Below, in pieces: positions 1 through 8,689 of a stretch of 64,000 nucleotides of DNA (positions are counted from its first letter, which is position 1; each line of letters opens with the position of its first letter). This DNA comes from Saccharothrix coeruleofusca (GTDB lineage: Bacteria; Actinomycetota; Actinomycetes; Mycobacteriales; Pseudonocardiaceae): NCBI RefSeq assembly GCF_014648515.1, contig NZ_BMRG01000001.1, positions 781,893-845,892 on the forward strand. The letters run 5' to 3'. Both the position numbers and the translations under genes were made by a program. The notes beneath the pieces are model-generated. The model saw only the letters and a program-made list of their open reading frames with translations, did not search any database and had not been told where the DNA came from.

Positions 1-176
1 GTGGTGCCGGTGGCCGCTCCCGCGGCCGTCGTCCCGGTGGTCGTCGTGGTGGTTCCCGTCGTGCCCGGTCCCGCAGCCCCCCGCACCTCCCCGGAGCAGC
101 CCGCCAGCGTGCCCGCCGCCACCAGCGCGACCACCGCCGCCACTCCCCGACCGCCCCGCGTGCCGTCGATGCCCAT
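1..176 (-). CDS. Lipoprotein, N-terminal part only
   Basis: This is the first 58 codons of a secreted lipoprotein; the rest lies before the window. Translation from the ATG whose first base is 176 gives a basic start, a hydrophobic stretch (VAAVVALVAAGTLAGC) ending in a lipobox Cys, then a Thr/Gly/Ala-rich linker that would tether a mature domain outside the membrane. A purine-rich GGAGAGGACGAGG sequence sits just upstream of the ATG. The reading frame stays open to base 1. Nothing in this part shows the function of the mature domain. Confidence 0.7.
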   Translation of the reverse strand, partial: MGIDGTRGGRGVAAVVALVAAGTLAGCSGEVRGAAGPGTTGTTTTTTGTTAAGAATGT

Positions 177-325
177 CCTCGTCCTCTCCACCCGATCCGG
201 TGCTGCCCGGAGATTAGGCGTTGATCACGCCTCACCTCGCCCGAACGGGTGAGGACGGAGGAAGTTCGGGCACCCGTTCCTGCCCGGAGGGCACCGGCCG
301 TCCGGGCACCGCGCCGGGTGGCGGG

Positions 326-973
326 TCAGCCACTCGACCGGGCGAGCGCCTGCGGCAGGTCGGCCAAGCGGTCCAGGACGGTGGTCCGGCCCAGCACCTC
401 GGGGTCCGGCGGGAAGTGCGGGTTGGGCACCGCGTAGACCGCCATCCCCGCCGCCAGCGCCGAGCGCAGCCCGTTGGTCGAGTCCTCCACGGCGGCGCAG
501 CCCGCGGCGTCCACCCCCAGCCGCCGGGCGGCCAGCAGGTACACGTCCGGGGCGGGCTTGCCCGCGCCCGCCTCCTCGCTGGACAGCGCCACCGGCACCA
601 CCTCGGCCAACCCGGTCGAGTCCAGGAACGACCGGATCAGCACCGGCGGCGAGGAGCTGGCGATGGCCACCGGCCACCGCGCCGCCACCGCCCGCACCAC
701 CTCCACCGCGGCGGGCAGCACCGGCGGGCCCGCCTCGTACCGGCGCGCCATCTCCTCGACCACCCCACCGGCGACCTCGTCCGGCGTCAACCGCACGCCG
801 ACCTCGTCGACCAGGTAGGCCGCCCACTCGGGCGTGCTCATGCCCTGCATCGCCCGCGTCGACTCGGGCCGCCACGCGCCGCCGTGCGCCGCGGCGAAGG
901 CCCGGCGCACCTCGTCCCACACCCGCTCCGAGTCCACCAGCACGCCGTCGAGGTCGAACACCACCGCATCCAC
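326..973 (-). CDS. HAD-superfamily phosphatase (beta-phosphoglucomutase-like)
   Basis: A 215-residue cytoplasmic HAD subfamily IA hydrolase. Motif I is at the very N-terminus (VVFDLDGVLVDS, with the nucleophile Asp followed by the acid/base Asp). An alpha-helical cap follows at about residues 20-80. Motif II is the Ser pair in AIASSS, motif III the Lys in GAGKPAPDVY, and motif IV the acidic pair in AAVEDSTNG. The GKPxPDxY and VEDSxxG pattern is that of sugar-phosphate phosphatases and beta-phosphoglucomutase-like enzymes. The substrate cannot be read from the sequence. Length is normal and the gene stands alone between the lipoprotein and the divergent PhoX genes. Confidence 0.9.
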   Translation of the reverse strand: MDAVVFDLDGVLVDSERVWDEVRRAFAAAHGGAWRPESTRAMQGMSTPEWAAYLVDEVGVRLTPDEVAGGVVEEMARRYEAGPPVLPAAVEVVRAVAARWPVAIASSSPPVLIRSFLDSTGLAEVVPVALSSEEAGAGKPAPDVYLLAARRLGVDAAGCAAVEDSTNGLRSALAAGMAVYAVPNPHFPPDPEVLGRTTVLDRLADLPQALARSSG

Positions 974-1065
974 GAGGAAGACCGTAGTGGGCGCGGTGGG
1001 TTAACAACCGGTCACCGCCGGCTTACCGTCGATTGGTTACCGATCGACCGCAGGAGGCGTTCGAG

Positions 1066-3075
1066 TTGGCCGTCCACCTTCCCCTGCTCGCCAACCACTC
1101 TCCCGGTCGCGCGGCGGTGACCTGCCGGTACCGCTGCGGCGACGCGTGCTTCCACGCCGTTCCCAACACCTCCGCCAACCCCTACTTCGGCGACCTGCTC
1201 AGCAGGCGCGCCGCGCTCACGGCGGGCGTCGTGGCCGCCATCGGCGCGGCGGTGAGCCTGCCGGGGAGCACCGCCCGTGCCGGAACGGTCCCGCGCGGCC
1301 TGGACTTCACCCCGGTGCGGCCCAACACCCTCGACCAGGTGACCGTGCCCGACGGCTACCGCCAGGCGGTGGTGATCCGGTGGGGCGACCCGCTGTTCCC
1401 GGACGCCCCCGCGTTCGACTTCGACCACCAGAGCGCCGCCGCCCAGGCCCGCCAGTTCGGCTACAACTGCGACTTCGCCGCGCTGCTGCCGCTGGACCCG
1501 CTGGGGCTGGCCAACCTGCTGGTGACCAACCACGAGTACACCACCGAGGAGTTCATGTTCCGCGGGTACGACGCGGAGAACCCCACCGAGGAACAGGTCC
1601 GCGTCTCGTGGGCGGCGCACGGGATGAGCGTCCTGCTGGTCACGCGGACCCCCTCCTCGGGCAGGCTGACGCCGCGGTTCTCCCGCCACAACCGCCGCAT
1701 CACCCTGCACACGCCGTTCGAGGTGCGCGGCCCGGCGGCGGGCTCGAAGTACCTCAAGACCTCCGCCGACCCGACCGGCACCAGAGTGCTGGGCACGGTG
1801 AACAACTGCGCGGGCGGCGTGACCCCGTGGGGCACCGTGCTGTCCGGCGAGGAGAACTTCAACCAGTACTTCGCCAACGCCGACGCGCTCGCCGACCCCC
1901 GGCTCAGCCGATACGGCGTCACCGGCACGGCCAGCGAGCGCAAGTGGGAGCGCTTCGACGAGCGCTTCGACCTCACCAAGGAGCCCAACGAGGTCAACCG
2001 CTTCGGGTGGGTCGTGGAACTCGACCCGCACGACCCGACCTCCACGCCGGTCAAGCACACCGCGCTGGGGCGCTTCAAGCACGAGTGCGCCAACGTCCGC
2101 GTCGCCGACGACGGCCGCGTGGTCGCCTACTCCGGCGACGACGAGCGCTTCGAGTACATCTACAAGTTCATCTCCAAGGGCAAGGTCCGCAAGGGCGACA
2201 GCAAGGCCGCCCGCAGGCACAACATGACGCTGCTGGACGACGGCACGCTCTACGTCGCCAAGTTCACCGGCGACAGCCCGCCCGAGGAGATCGACGGCAC
2301 CGGGAAGCTGCCCGCCGACGGCCGGTTCGGCGGCTCCGGCGAGTGGATCCCCCTCGCGTCGGGCACCAAGTCGTTCGTGCCCGGCTTCACCGCCGAGGAG
2401 GTCTACGTCTTCACGCGCCTGGCCGCCGACGCCGCGGGCGCGACCAAGATGGACCGCCCCGAGGACATCCAGACCCACCCGCGCACCGGCGTCGTCTACT
2501 GCGCGCTGAGCAACAACGTCGACCGCGGCCTGGCGGGCAAGGAGGGGCCGACCGAGGCCAACCCCAGGGTGGACAACCGGCACGGCCAGGTGCTGGAGCT
2601 GACCGAGCGCGGCGGCGACCCGCGCGCCCTGACCTTCGCCTGGGGCCTGCTGCTGGTGTGCGGCGACCCGGAGTCGCCGGACACCTACTTCGCGGGCTTC
2701 GACAAGTCGCGGGTCTCGCCGATCTCCAGCCCGGACAACCTGGCCTTCGACCGGCACGGCAACCTGTGGATCTCCACCGACTCCGAGGGCAAGCTCGCCG
2801 GGTACAACGACGGCCTGCTCGCGCTGCCGGTGGAGGGTCCGGAGCGCGGCCACCTCAAGGCGTTCCTGACCGTGCCGCGCGGCGCGGAGACCTGCGGCCC
2901 GGTGATCGGCGAGAAGGTCGTCACGGTGTGCGTGCAGCACCCCGGCGAGGTCGACGGCGCGTCAGCGGACAACCCGGCTTCGCACTGGCCCGACGGCGGG
3001 GACAGCCAACCCAGGCCCGCCGTGGTGGCCGTCTGGCGGGAGGAAGGCGGGAAGTTGCGCGACATCGGCGGCTGA
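1066..3075 (+). CDS. PhoX-family phosphatase, Tat-exported (copy 1)
   Basis: A PhoX/DUF839 protein of about 669 residues, a calcium- and iron-dependent type of alkaline phosphatase that releases phosphate outside the cell. I chose the TTG start at 1066 because AGGAGG lies 8 nt upstream and the start then matches copy 2; an in-frame codon at 1033 has no such site. After about 40 residues carrying a Cys-rich CRYRCGDAC motif comes a twin-arginine signal (SRRAAL plus a hydrophobic core ending near ARA). The core has the PhoX pattern (SNHEYTT-like NHEYTTEE, NNCAGGVTPWGT, SGEENF, RFGWVVE, ALGRFKHE, GDDERFEY). It is a paralogue of the next gene, 134 nt away on the same strand, and the two may form one phosphate-scavenging unit. 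I saw no Pho box. Confidence 0.9.
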   Translation: MAVHLPLLANHSPGRAAVTCRYRCGDACFHAVPNTSANPYFGDLLSRRAALTAGVVAAIGAAVSLPGSTARAGTVPRGLDFTPVRPNTLDQVTVPDGYRQAVVIRWGDPLFPDAPAFDFDHQSAAAQARQFGYNCDFAALLPLDPLGLANLLVTNHEYTTEEFMFRGYDAENPTEEQVRVSWAAHGMSVLLVTRTPSSGRLTPRFSRHNRRITLHTPFEVRGPAAGSKYLKTSADPTGTRVLGTVNNCAGGVTPWGTVLSGEENFNQYFANADALADPRLSRYGVTGTASERKWERFDERFDLTKEPNEVNRFGWVVELDPHDPTSTPVKHTALGRFKHECANVRVADDGRVVAYSGDDERFEYIYKFISKGKVRKGDSKAARRHNMTLLDDGTLYVAKFTGDSPPEEIDGTGKLPADGRFGGSGEWIPLASGTKSFVPGFTAEEVYVFTRLAADAAGATKMDRPEDIQTHPRTGVVYCALSNNVDRGLAGKEGPTEANPRVDNRHGQVLELTERGGDPRALTFAWGLLLVCGDPESPDTYFAGFDKSRVSPISSPDNLAFDRHGNLWISTDSEGKLAGYNDGLLALPVEGPERGHLKAFLTVPRGAETCGPVIGEKVVTVCVQHPGEVDGASADNPASHWPDGGDSQPRPAVVAVWREEGGKLRDIGG

Positions 3076-3209
3076 CACGCACTGTGACCAGGCGGTTCCG
3101 CTCGGAGAAGGCCAGAGCTGTTCGTCCCGCGTTCACCTCCGTGTCCACTGGGCGAGGAATTGCCGACCTACGGTCGCCCGGTTCCCACTGAGCGATCTCG
3201 GAGGTCCGC

Positions 3210-5303
3210 GTGTCCTCATCCACCGAGCGGGGCCGTCGCCTGCTGCCCCTGCTGCCCAACCACCCGCTCGGGCGGTCGGCGATGACCTGCAAGTACCGCT
3301 GCGGCGACGCCTGCGCGCACGAGGCCCCCAACACCTCCGCCAACCCCTACTTCGGCGACGTCGTGAGCGAGGTCGTGCGCCGCCGCGGCCTGCTCAAGGC
3401 GGGCGCGGTGCTCGCGGTGGCCGGTGCGGGCGCGTCGCTGGGCGCGGGCGCGGCCGTGGCCAAGCCGGGCGGGCGCCCGGAAGTCGACGCCGACGCCGAC
3501 CTCGGCGGCGGGCGCAGGCGCGACGGGCTGAACTTCACCGCCGTCGCGCCGAACCAGCTCGACGAGGTGGTCGTGCCCGAGGGCTACCAGCAGGCCGTGG
3601 TGATGCGCTGGGGCGACCCGGTGCTGCCCGGCGCGCCCGCGTTCGACTTCGACCGCCAGACCGCCGCCGCGCAGGCCAAGCAGTTCGGCTACAACAACGA
3701 CTTCTGCGGGCTGGTGCCGCTGCCCGGCTGGAACCGGTGGCTCATGGTCAGCAACCACGAGTACACCACCGAGGACGCCCAGTTCCTGGGCTGGGACGAG
3801 AACAACCCCACCAGGGAGCAGGTCGAGATCGGCTGGGCCGCGCACGGCATGTCCGTGGTGCTGGTCGAGCGCGACCACCGCAGCGGCAAGCTGGAGGCCA
3901 AGGTGGACCGGCGGTACAACCGCCGCATCACCGCCACCACGCCGTTCAAGATCACCGGGCCCGCCGCGGGCTCGAAGTACCTCAAGACCTCCGCCGACCC
4001 GACCGGCACCACGGTGCTGGGCACGCTCAACAACTGCGCGGGCGGCGTGACCCCGTGGGGCACCGTGCTGTCCGGCGAGGAGAACTACAACCAGTACTTC
4101 GCCAACGGCGCCTCGGTGACCGACAAGGTGACCAAGGACCGGCTGGCCCGCTACGGCATGGCCTCGGGCACCACCACCACCCGCAAGTGGGAGCGCTTCG
4201 ACAAGCGCTTCGACCTGGCGCAGGAACCCAACGAGGCCAACCGGTTCGGCTGGGTCGTCGAGGTCGACCCGCTGGACCCCACCTCCACGCCGGTCAAGCA
4301 CACCGCCCTGGGGCGCTTCAAGCACGAGGGCGCCAACGTGATCATCGCCCGCGACGGCCGCGTGGTCGCGTACATGGGCGACGACGAGCGCTTCGACTAC
4401 ATGTACAAGTTCGTCTCCGACGAGAAGTACAAGCCGGGCAACAGCAAGCACGCCCGCGAGCACAACAAGAAGCTGCTGGACAAGGGGACGCTCTACGTCG
4501 CCCAGTTCACCGGCGACACCCCGGCGGCCGAGGTCGACGGCACCGGCAAGCTGCCCGCCGACGGCGAGTTCGACGGCACCGGCAAGTGGATCCCCCTCGC
4601 GTCGGGCACCAGGTCGTTCGTGCCCGGCTTCACCGCCGAGGAGGTCTACGTCTTCACGCGCCTGGCCGCCGACGCCGTGGGCGCGACCAAGATGGACCGG
4701 CCCGAGGACGTCGAGCCCAACCCGCGCAACCGCCGGGTGTACGCGGCGCTGACCAACAACACCGACCGCGGCAAGGCGGACAAGGAAGGCGCCACCGAGC
4801 CGAACCCGCGGGTGCGCAACAAGCACGGCCACGTGCTGGAGCTGGAGGAGCGGCGCGGCGACAACACCGCGCTGGAGTTCTCCTGGAAGCTGCTGCTGGT
4901 CTGCGGCGACCCGGCCGCCCCGGACACCTACTTCGGCGGCTACGACAAGTCGCAGGTCTCGCCGATCTCCTGCCCGGACAACCTCGCCTTCGACTCGCAG
5001 GGCAACCTGTGGATCTCCACCGACGGCAACGCGCTGGGCTCCAACGACGGCCTGTTCGCGGTGCCGGTGGAGGGCCGCTACCGGGGCCGGGTCAAGCAGT
5101 TCCTGACCGTGCCGCGCGGCGCGGAGACCTGCGGCCCGTGGATCGAGGACGACTTCGTCCTGGTGTCGGTGCAGCACCCCGGCGAGATCGACGGCGCGTC
5201 GGCGGCCAACCCGCTGTCGCACTGGCCCGACGGCGGCGCCAGCCAGCCCCGGCCCTCGGTCGTCATGTCGTGGAAGAAGGACAAGGGCCGCATCTGCGGC
5301 TGA
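3210..5303 (+). CDS. PhoX-family phosphatase, Tat-exported (copy 2)
   Basis: A 697-residue paralogue of the preceding gene, colinear and easily aligned along its length. The GTG start is preceded by GGAGG at 3200-3204. The N-terminus repeats the CKYRCGDAC motif, then a twin-arginine signal (RRRGLLKAG plus a hydrophobic core to about residue 85), so folded protein is expected to leave through Tat. Family motifs are present (SNHEYTTED, NNCAGGVTPWGT, SGEENYNQYF, GDDERFDYMYKF). It differs from copy 1 by a longer linker after the signal (about residues 90-107) and an insertion around VTDKVTKDR. A strong hairpin terminator follows the stop codon. The tandem duplication suggests a dosage or specificity difference, which the sequence alone does not settle. 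Confidence 0.9.
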   Translation: MSSSTERGRRLLPLLPNHPLGRSAMTCKYRCGDACAHEAPNTSANPYFGDVVSEVVRRRGLLKAGAVLAVAGAGASLGAGAAVAKPGGRPEVDADADLGGGRRRDGLNFTAVAPNQLDEVVVPEGYQQAVVMRWGDPVLPGAPAFDFDRQTAAAQAKQFGYNNDFCGLVPLPGWNRWLMVSNHEYTTEDAQFLGWDENNPTREQVEIGWAAHGMSVVLVERDHRSGKLEAKVDRRYNRRITATTPFKITGPAAGSKYLKTSADPTGTTVLGTLNNCAGGVTPWGTVLSGEENYNQYFANGASVTDKVTKDRLARYGMASGTTTTRKWERFDKRFDLAQEPNEANRFGWVVEVDPLDPTSTPVKHTALGRFKHEGANVIIARDGRVVAYMGDDERFDYMYKFVSDEKYKPGNSKHAREHNKKLLDKGTLYVAQFTGDTPAAEVDGTGKLPADGEFDGTGKWIPLASGTRSFVPGFTAEEVYVFTRLAADAVGATKMDRPEDVEPNPRNRRVYAALTNNTDRGKADKEGATEPNPRVRNKHGHVLELEERRGDNTALEFSWKLLLVCGDPAAPDTYFGGYDKSQVSPISCPDNLAFDSQGNLWISTDGNALGSNDGLFAVPVEGRYRGRVKQFLTVPRGAETCGPWIEDDFVLVSVQHPGEIDGASAANPLSHWPDGGASQPRPSVVMSWKKDKGRICG

Positions 5304-5309
5304 CCCCCC

Positions 5310-5346
5310 GAGGTCCGCAGGTGCCCTGGGGGCGCCTGCGGACCTC
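5310..5346 (+). terminator. Rho-independent-type hairpin after the phoX pair
   Basis: A 17-bp stem (5310-5326 with 5330-5346, one G-T pair) and a 3-nt TGG loop begin 7 bases after the stop codon of the second phoX gene. There is no T-run, as is usual for actinomycete terminators. Confidence 0.75.
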
Positions 5347-5367
5347 GTCCGTCCTAGGGTGCTGGAC

Positions 5368-6048
5368 ATGACCAACCGGCCCGTCGCCCTCGTCACCGGC
5401 GCGTCCCGCGGCATCGGCGCCGCCGTGGCCCGCGCCCTCGCCCCGACCCACGACCTGCTGCTGGGCGGTCGCGACGAGGCGGCGCTGCGGGAGGTGGCCA
5501 CCCAGCTGCCCGGCGCGCGGCCGTGGGCGGTGGAGCTGACCGACAGCGCCGCCGTGGCCGAGGCGGTCGCCGGGCTCGACCGCCTCGACGTGCTGGTGCA
5601 CAGCGCGGGCATCGCCGACCTCGGCCCGCTGGCCGAGGCGACCGCCGACGTGTGGCGGCGCACCATGGAGGTCAACGTCGTCGCGGTCGCCGAGCTGACC
5701 CGGCTGGCCCTGCCGCTGCTGCGGGCCGCGCGCGGCCAGGTGGTGCTGCTCAACTCCGGCGCGGGCCTGCGCGCCAACCCGAACTGGGGCGTCTACGCCG
5801 CGAGCAAGTTCGCCCTGCGCGCGTTCGGCGACGCGCTGCGCGCCGAGGAGCCCGAGCTGCGGGTCACCTCCGTCCACCCCGGACGCACCGACACCGACAT
5901 GCAGCGCGGCGTCCGCGCCCAGGAGAACGGCGACTACCAGGCCGAGCGGTACCTGCGCGCCGAGTCCGTGGCGCGGGCCGTGGCCACCGCCGTCCTCGCC
6001 ACCGACGACGCCCACGTCACCGAGGTCGTCATCCGCCCCCGCGCCTGA
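5368..6048 (+). CDS. Short-chain dehydrogenase/reductase (SDR)
   Basis: A 226-residue classical-type SDR, a cytoplasmic NAD(P)-dependent oxidoreductase. The Rossmann motif TGASRGIG lies at about residues 10-17, an HSAG (NNAG equivalent) in the middle, and the catalytic Ser (LLNSGAG) precedes Tyr and Lys in YAASK. The length is slightly short for the family. I chose ATG 5368 over an in-frame GTG at 5359 because homologous N-termini begin near MTNRPVALVTG. A TAGGGT hexamer at 5354-5359 would place transcription start at the ATG, so the mRNA may be leaderless. The substrate is unknown. The convergent repeat and RiPP operon follow. Confidence 0.85.
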   Translation: MTNRPVALVTGASRGIGAAVARALAPTHDLLLGGRDEAALREVATQLPGARPWAVELTDSAAVAEAVAGLDRLDVLVHSAGIADLGPLAEATADVWRRTMEVNVVAVAELTRLALPLLRAARGQVVLLNSGAGLRANPNWGVYAASKFALRAFGDALRAEEPELRVTSVHPGRTDTDMQRGVRAQENGDYQAERYLRAESVARAVATAVLATDDAHVTEVVIRPRA

Positions 6049-6050
6049 CC

Positions 6051-6166
6051 GCGCCTGCAAGTACTACCGGCCCACCCCGACCGGGCCGTTAACTATTACC
6101 CGTGGTGGTGGCGCGGGTAGTAGTTGAACGCTCGGCGGTGGGGCTCGGGTAGTACTTGCTGACGCG
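6051..6166. repeat. 116-bp palindromic-ended repeat, copy A
   Basis: This copy matches 8690-8805 at 109 of 116 positions in the same orientation. Its ends are inverted repeats (GCGCCTGCAAGTACTACCGG on the left, CGGGTAGTACTTGCTGACGC on the right, about 16 of 20 paired). The interior carries a GTTGAACGCTCGG motif and a smaller hairpin. It overlaps the 3' end of the methyltransferase gene tgmC and supplies its stop codon. With copy B it brackets the RiPP operon. Confidence 0.9.
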
Positions 6167-7304
6167 TCTCGGCCGCCACCCACACGTTGCCGGGCTCGTC
6201 CAGCCACACCCGGTGGCGGCCGTCCGGGGTGACCGTCAAGCCGAGGCGGTCCCAGTTCGGCCTGCCGAAGCCCCGCCACGCCCGGTGGGTCTCCTCGACG
6301 GCGTCCCAGAGCCGCACCGGCCCGCCCTGCCGCACCTCGCGCTCGCCGTTCCCGTCCGGCTGCGTCCCGACCGCCGACCACGAGCCGTCGGGCGTGCCGA
6401 ACACGGCCCACTCCGGCCCCCGACCGGTGGCGCCGCGGTACCCGAACGCGACCTCGCCCGGCATCCGCGCCTGCGCGAGGAACCACGGCACGAGCGACGA
6501 CCACGGCGTCGGCTCCAGGCGGGTCGACGAGCGGCTGCCCGTGCTCAGGTCCTCGACCACCCTGGCGGTCTCCGGTGCGCGGTCGGCGTCGCGCATCGCC
6601 ATGAACCCGGCCCACCGGGGCAGGAACCGCCCTTCGAGCCGGTCGGCGTGCCGCACCAGCAGCACGAGGTTGCCCGCGTGCGTGCTCGGCTTGACGTCGA
6701 CGAGCACCAACCCGCCCTCCCGCACCTGCTCGGCCCACGCCCAGGGCACGGCGCGCAGGGAGCAGGTGGCGATGATCCGGTCGAACGGGGCGTGCTCCGG
6801 CAACCCCCCGGCCCCGTGCGCCACCGCCAGGGTCGGGGCCAGCCCCAACCCGGCCAGCCGATCGCGGGCCGCGTCGACCAGCGCGGCGCCGATGTCGACG
6901 GAGAACACCCGTTCGCCGCCCAGCCGGTGCGACAGCAGCGCGGCGTTGTAGCCGGTCCCCGTGCCGATCTCCAGCACCCGGTGCTCGTCGCGCACGTCGA
7001 GCGCTTCGAGCATCCGCACCATGAGACCCGGCTTGGTCGACGACGAGACCGTGACGCGGTCACCGTCCGCGGTGGTGGCGAGGGCGGTGACCAGCGGCTC
7101 GTCGCGGTAGACCGCGGTGAGCCACCCGTCGTCCTCCGCGCTGGTCTCCGACCACCGCCCGTCCTGCCGCTGGACGTAGAACCGCGGCACGAACACGTGG
7201 CGCGGGATCGCCTCGACAGCGGCCCGCCACTCGGGCGACCGCAGCACCCCCTCGGCCGCCAGTTCATCGGCGAGCCCGCGCGCCAGCCCACGCCACCCGG
7301 TCAT
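6096..7304 (-). CDS. tgmC: ATP-grasp peptide maturase system methyltransferase (PIMT-like)
   Basis: A 402-residue methyltransferase of the protein-L-isoaspartate O-methyltransferase type found beside ATP-grasp RiPP ligases. The PIMT pre-motif SSSTKPG is at about residues 87-93 and the SAM-binding motif LEIGTGTGYN at 111-120. A C-terminal extension of more than 150 residues is typical of the RiPP-associated enzymes. In characterised systems (fuscimiditide type) such enzymes methylate an Asp of the ester-crosslinked precursor, which then collapses to aspartimide. Its ATG overlaps the tgmB stop (ATGA). Residues from about 380 to the end, including FNYYPRHHHG, are encoded by repeat copy A and use codons such as GTA and CTA that are rare here, so the natural C-terminus has probably been replaced. 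Confidence 0.88.
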   Translation of the reverse strand: MTGWRGLARGLADELAAEGVLRSPEWRAAVEAIPRHVFVPRFYVQRQDGRWSETSAEDDGWLTAVYRDEPLVTALATTADGDRVTVSSSTKPGLMVRMLEALDVRDEHRVLEIGTGTGYNAALLSHRLGGERVFSVDIGAALVDAARDRLAGLGLAPTLAVAHGAGGLPEHAPFDRIIATCSLRAVPWAWAEQVREGGLVLVDVKPSTHAGNLVLLVRHADRLEGRFLPRWAGFMAMRDADRAPETARVVEDLSTGSRSSTRLEPTPWSSLVPWFLAQARMPGEVAFGYRGATGRGPEWAVFGTPDGSWSAVGTQPDGNGEREVRQGGPVRLWDAVEETHRAWRGFGRPNWDRLGLTVTPDGRHRVWLDEPGNVWVAAETRQQVLPEPHRRAFNYYPRHHHG

Positions 7305-8257
7305 GCGGCGGCCCCGCTCTTCAACAGGTCGGCGAGCGCCTCGGTGATCGGTGCCCCGATCTCGTCCTCGATCCACCCGTACTGGCCGCCCGCGTTGCAC
7401 TCGAGGAACACCCACTCGCCATCCGGTCGGATGACGAAGTCGAACGCCCCGTAGGCCAGCCCCAGCGCGCCGCAGTACTCGCGCACACCGGTCGCGACGT
7501 CGATCGGCGGATCGAGTCGCTCATACCGCAAGGCGCCGTAGTCACTGCGCCAGTCGAGGCGGCTCTCGGCGGACTGCGCGTGGATCGCCGCCGCGAACAG
7601 CCGGTTCCCGACCACGATCACCCGAGCCTCGTACGACTTGGGTATCCAGCGCTGGAACTGGTGCGCGCTGACCTCGACCCCGCGCAAGTCGGCCAGGTCG
7701 ACCTCGTCGAGCCGGTGGGTGAGAGCGACTTTCCGCCCGCCTCCCTCGCTGATGGCGGGTGCGCCGAACGCTTTCGCGACCGTTTCACCGTCCTCGGCGA
7801 AACGTCGTACCGCAGCCTGCTCGTTGGTCACCAGCGTGTCGGCGACCGCGAGCCCGCACCGCGCCGCGGTGACCAGTTGCACCGGCTTGTACGAGGCGTC
7901 GGCGTTCCGCGAGGGGTGGTTGACCCACGCCACCGGCAGGGACGCGAGCACACCGCCGAGCCCGAGCCTGGTCTCGGTCATGGCCCAGTGCCGTTCAGTC
8001 GGCGACAACGCGGTGGGAAAGGTGAACGCGCCGGGGTTGCGGTACCAGATCGACCGCAGTCCCTCCAGCGCGATCACCCTGCCGCCTGCGGACAGCGTTC
8101 CGGTCCATCGCCCGTCCCGCAATCGGGCGGCGACACTGGCCCGCTGAGGGAACCAGGCCGTGTCGACCCTGGCGACGGGCACGTCCCGGCCTTCCAACGC
8201 CCTGACCACGCGATCGGCGGTGAAGTCCAGTTCGGACGCCAGGACGAGGACGGTCAT
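7301..8257 (-). CDS. tgmB: ATP-grasp ribosomal peptide maturase
   Basis: A 318-residue ATP-grasp ligase of the graspetide (omega-ester/amide peptide) maturase family. It should use ATP to activate Asp/Glu side chains of the TgmA core and join them to Ser/Thr or Lys side chains. The N-terminal domain (about residues 1-95) carries SIWYRNP, a substrate-binding region typical of the SAV_5884-type enzymes. The ATP-grasp fold follows, with the metal-binding C-terminal signature FLECNAGGQYGWIE. The ATG start overlaps the precursor stop by one base (TGATG) and the stop overlaps tgmC by four, so all three genes are translationally coupled. Length is normal. Confidence 0.92.
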   Translation of the reverse strand: MTVLVLASELDFTADRVVRALEGRDVPVARVDTAWFPQRASVAARLRDGRWTGTLSAGGRVIALEGLRSIWYRNPGAFTFPTALSPTERHWAMTETRLGLGGVLASLPVAWVNHPSRNADASYKPVQLVTAARCGLAVADTLVTNEQAAVRRFAEDGETVAKAFGAPAISEGGGRKVALTHRLDEVDLADLRGVEVSAHQFQRWIPKSYEARVIVVGNRLFAAAIHAQSAESRLDWRSDYGALRYERLDPPIDVATGVREYCGALGLAYGAFDFVIRPDGEWVFLECNAGGQYGWIEDEIGAPITEALADLLKSGAAA

Positions 8258-8586
8258 CAGTCGTTGATCCAGTCCTCGGAGCTGGGCGGGTCCTCGCCGT
8301 CCGTGCTCGCCGTGGTGTTCGCGGTCGGGTCGCCCGCACGCGAGCTGCCGATCAGCGGTACGCCCGCTTCGTTGACGGCCTTCTGCTGCGCGGGGTCGTA
8401 GCTCCACCGCGGCAGCACACGGCCCGTGCTCACCGGAAGCGCCCGGCGGAGCCCCCACGGCCGAACACCGTCGGGCGAGGGCGTGTCGTCCGGCCTGGGC
8501 TCGAAGCTGGACCCGCTGAGGGCGAATCGCGCGCTGACCGGCGCGAGCGGACTGGCACCCGGCAGGCCGATCGCTGCTGCGGTCAT
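8257..8586 (-). CDS. tgmA: Graspetide (ATP-grasp-modified RiPP) precursor peptide
   Basis: A 109-residue precursor, the first gene of the RiPP operon, with GGAGGG just upstream of its ATG. The N-terminal part (FALSG, then RPWGLRRAL at about residues 42-50) matches the conserved leader pattern of putative ATP-grasp-target peptides. The C-terminal 25 residues are rich in Thr/Ser followed by Asp/Glu (T88, T91, T92, T95, then E98, D99, E104, D105), which are acceptor and donor side chains for ester crosslinks. D96-G97 is an Asp-Gly pair of the kind that forms aspartimide after methylation. Core boundaries, ring pattern and bioactivity cannot be read from the sequence. No dedicated exporter or protease lies nearby. 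Confidence 0.85.
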   Translation of the reverse strand: MTAAAIGLPGASPLAPVSARFALSGSSFEPRPDDTPSPDGVRPWGLRRALPVSTGRVLPRWSYDPAQQKAVNEAGVPLIGSSRAGDPTANTTASTDGEDPPSSEDWIND

Positions 8587-8689
8587 GCGCTTCCCTCCGC
8601 CGTGTCGACTCCCGTGTCCCGATCAGGTTCGCGCCTGTGCGGGATTACCGCGATCCCCCGAAAGGTGAACACAGCGCGCCGGGAGCCCC

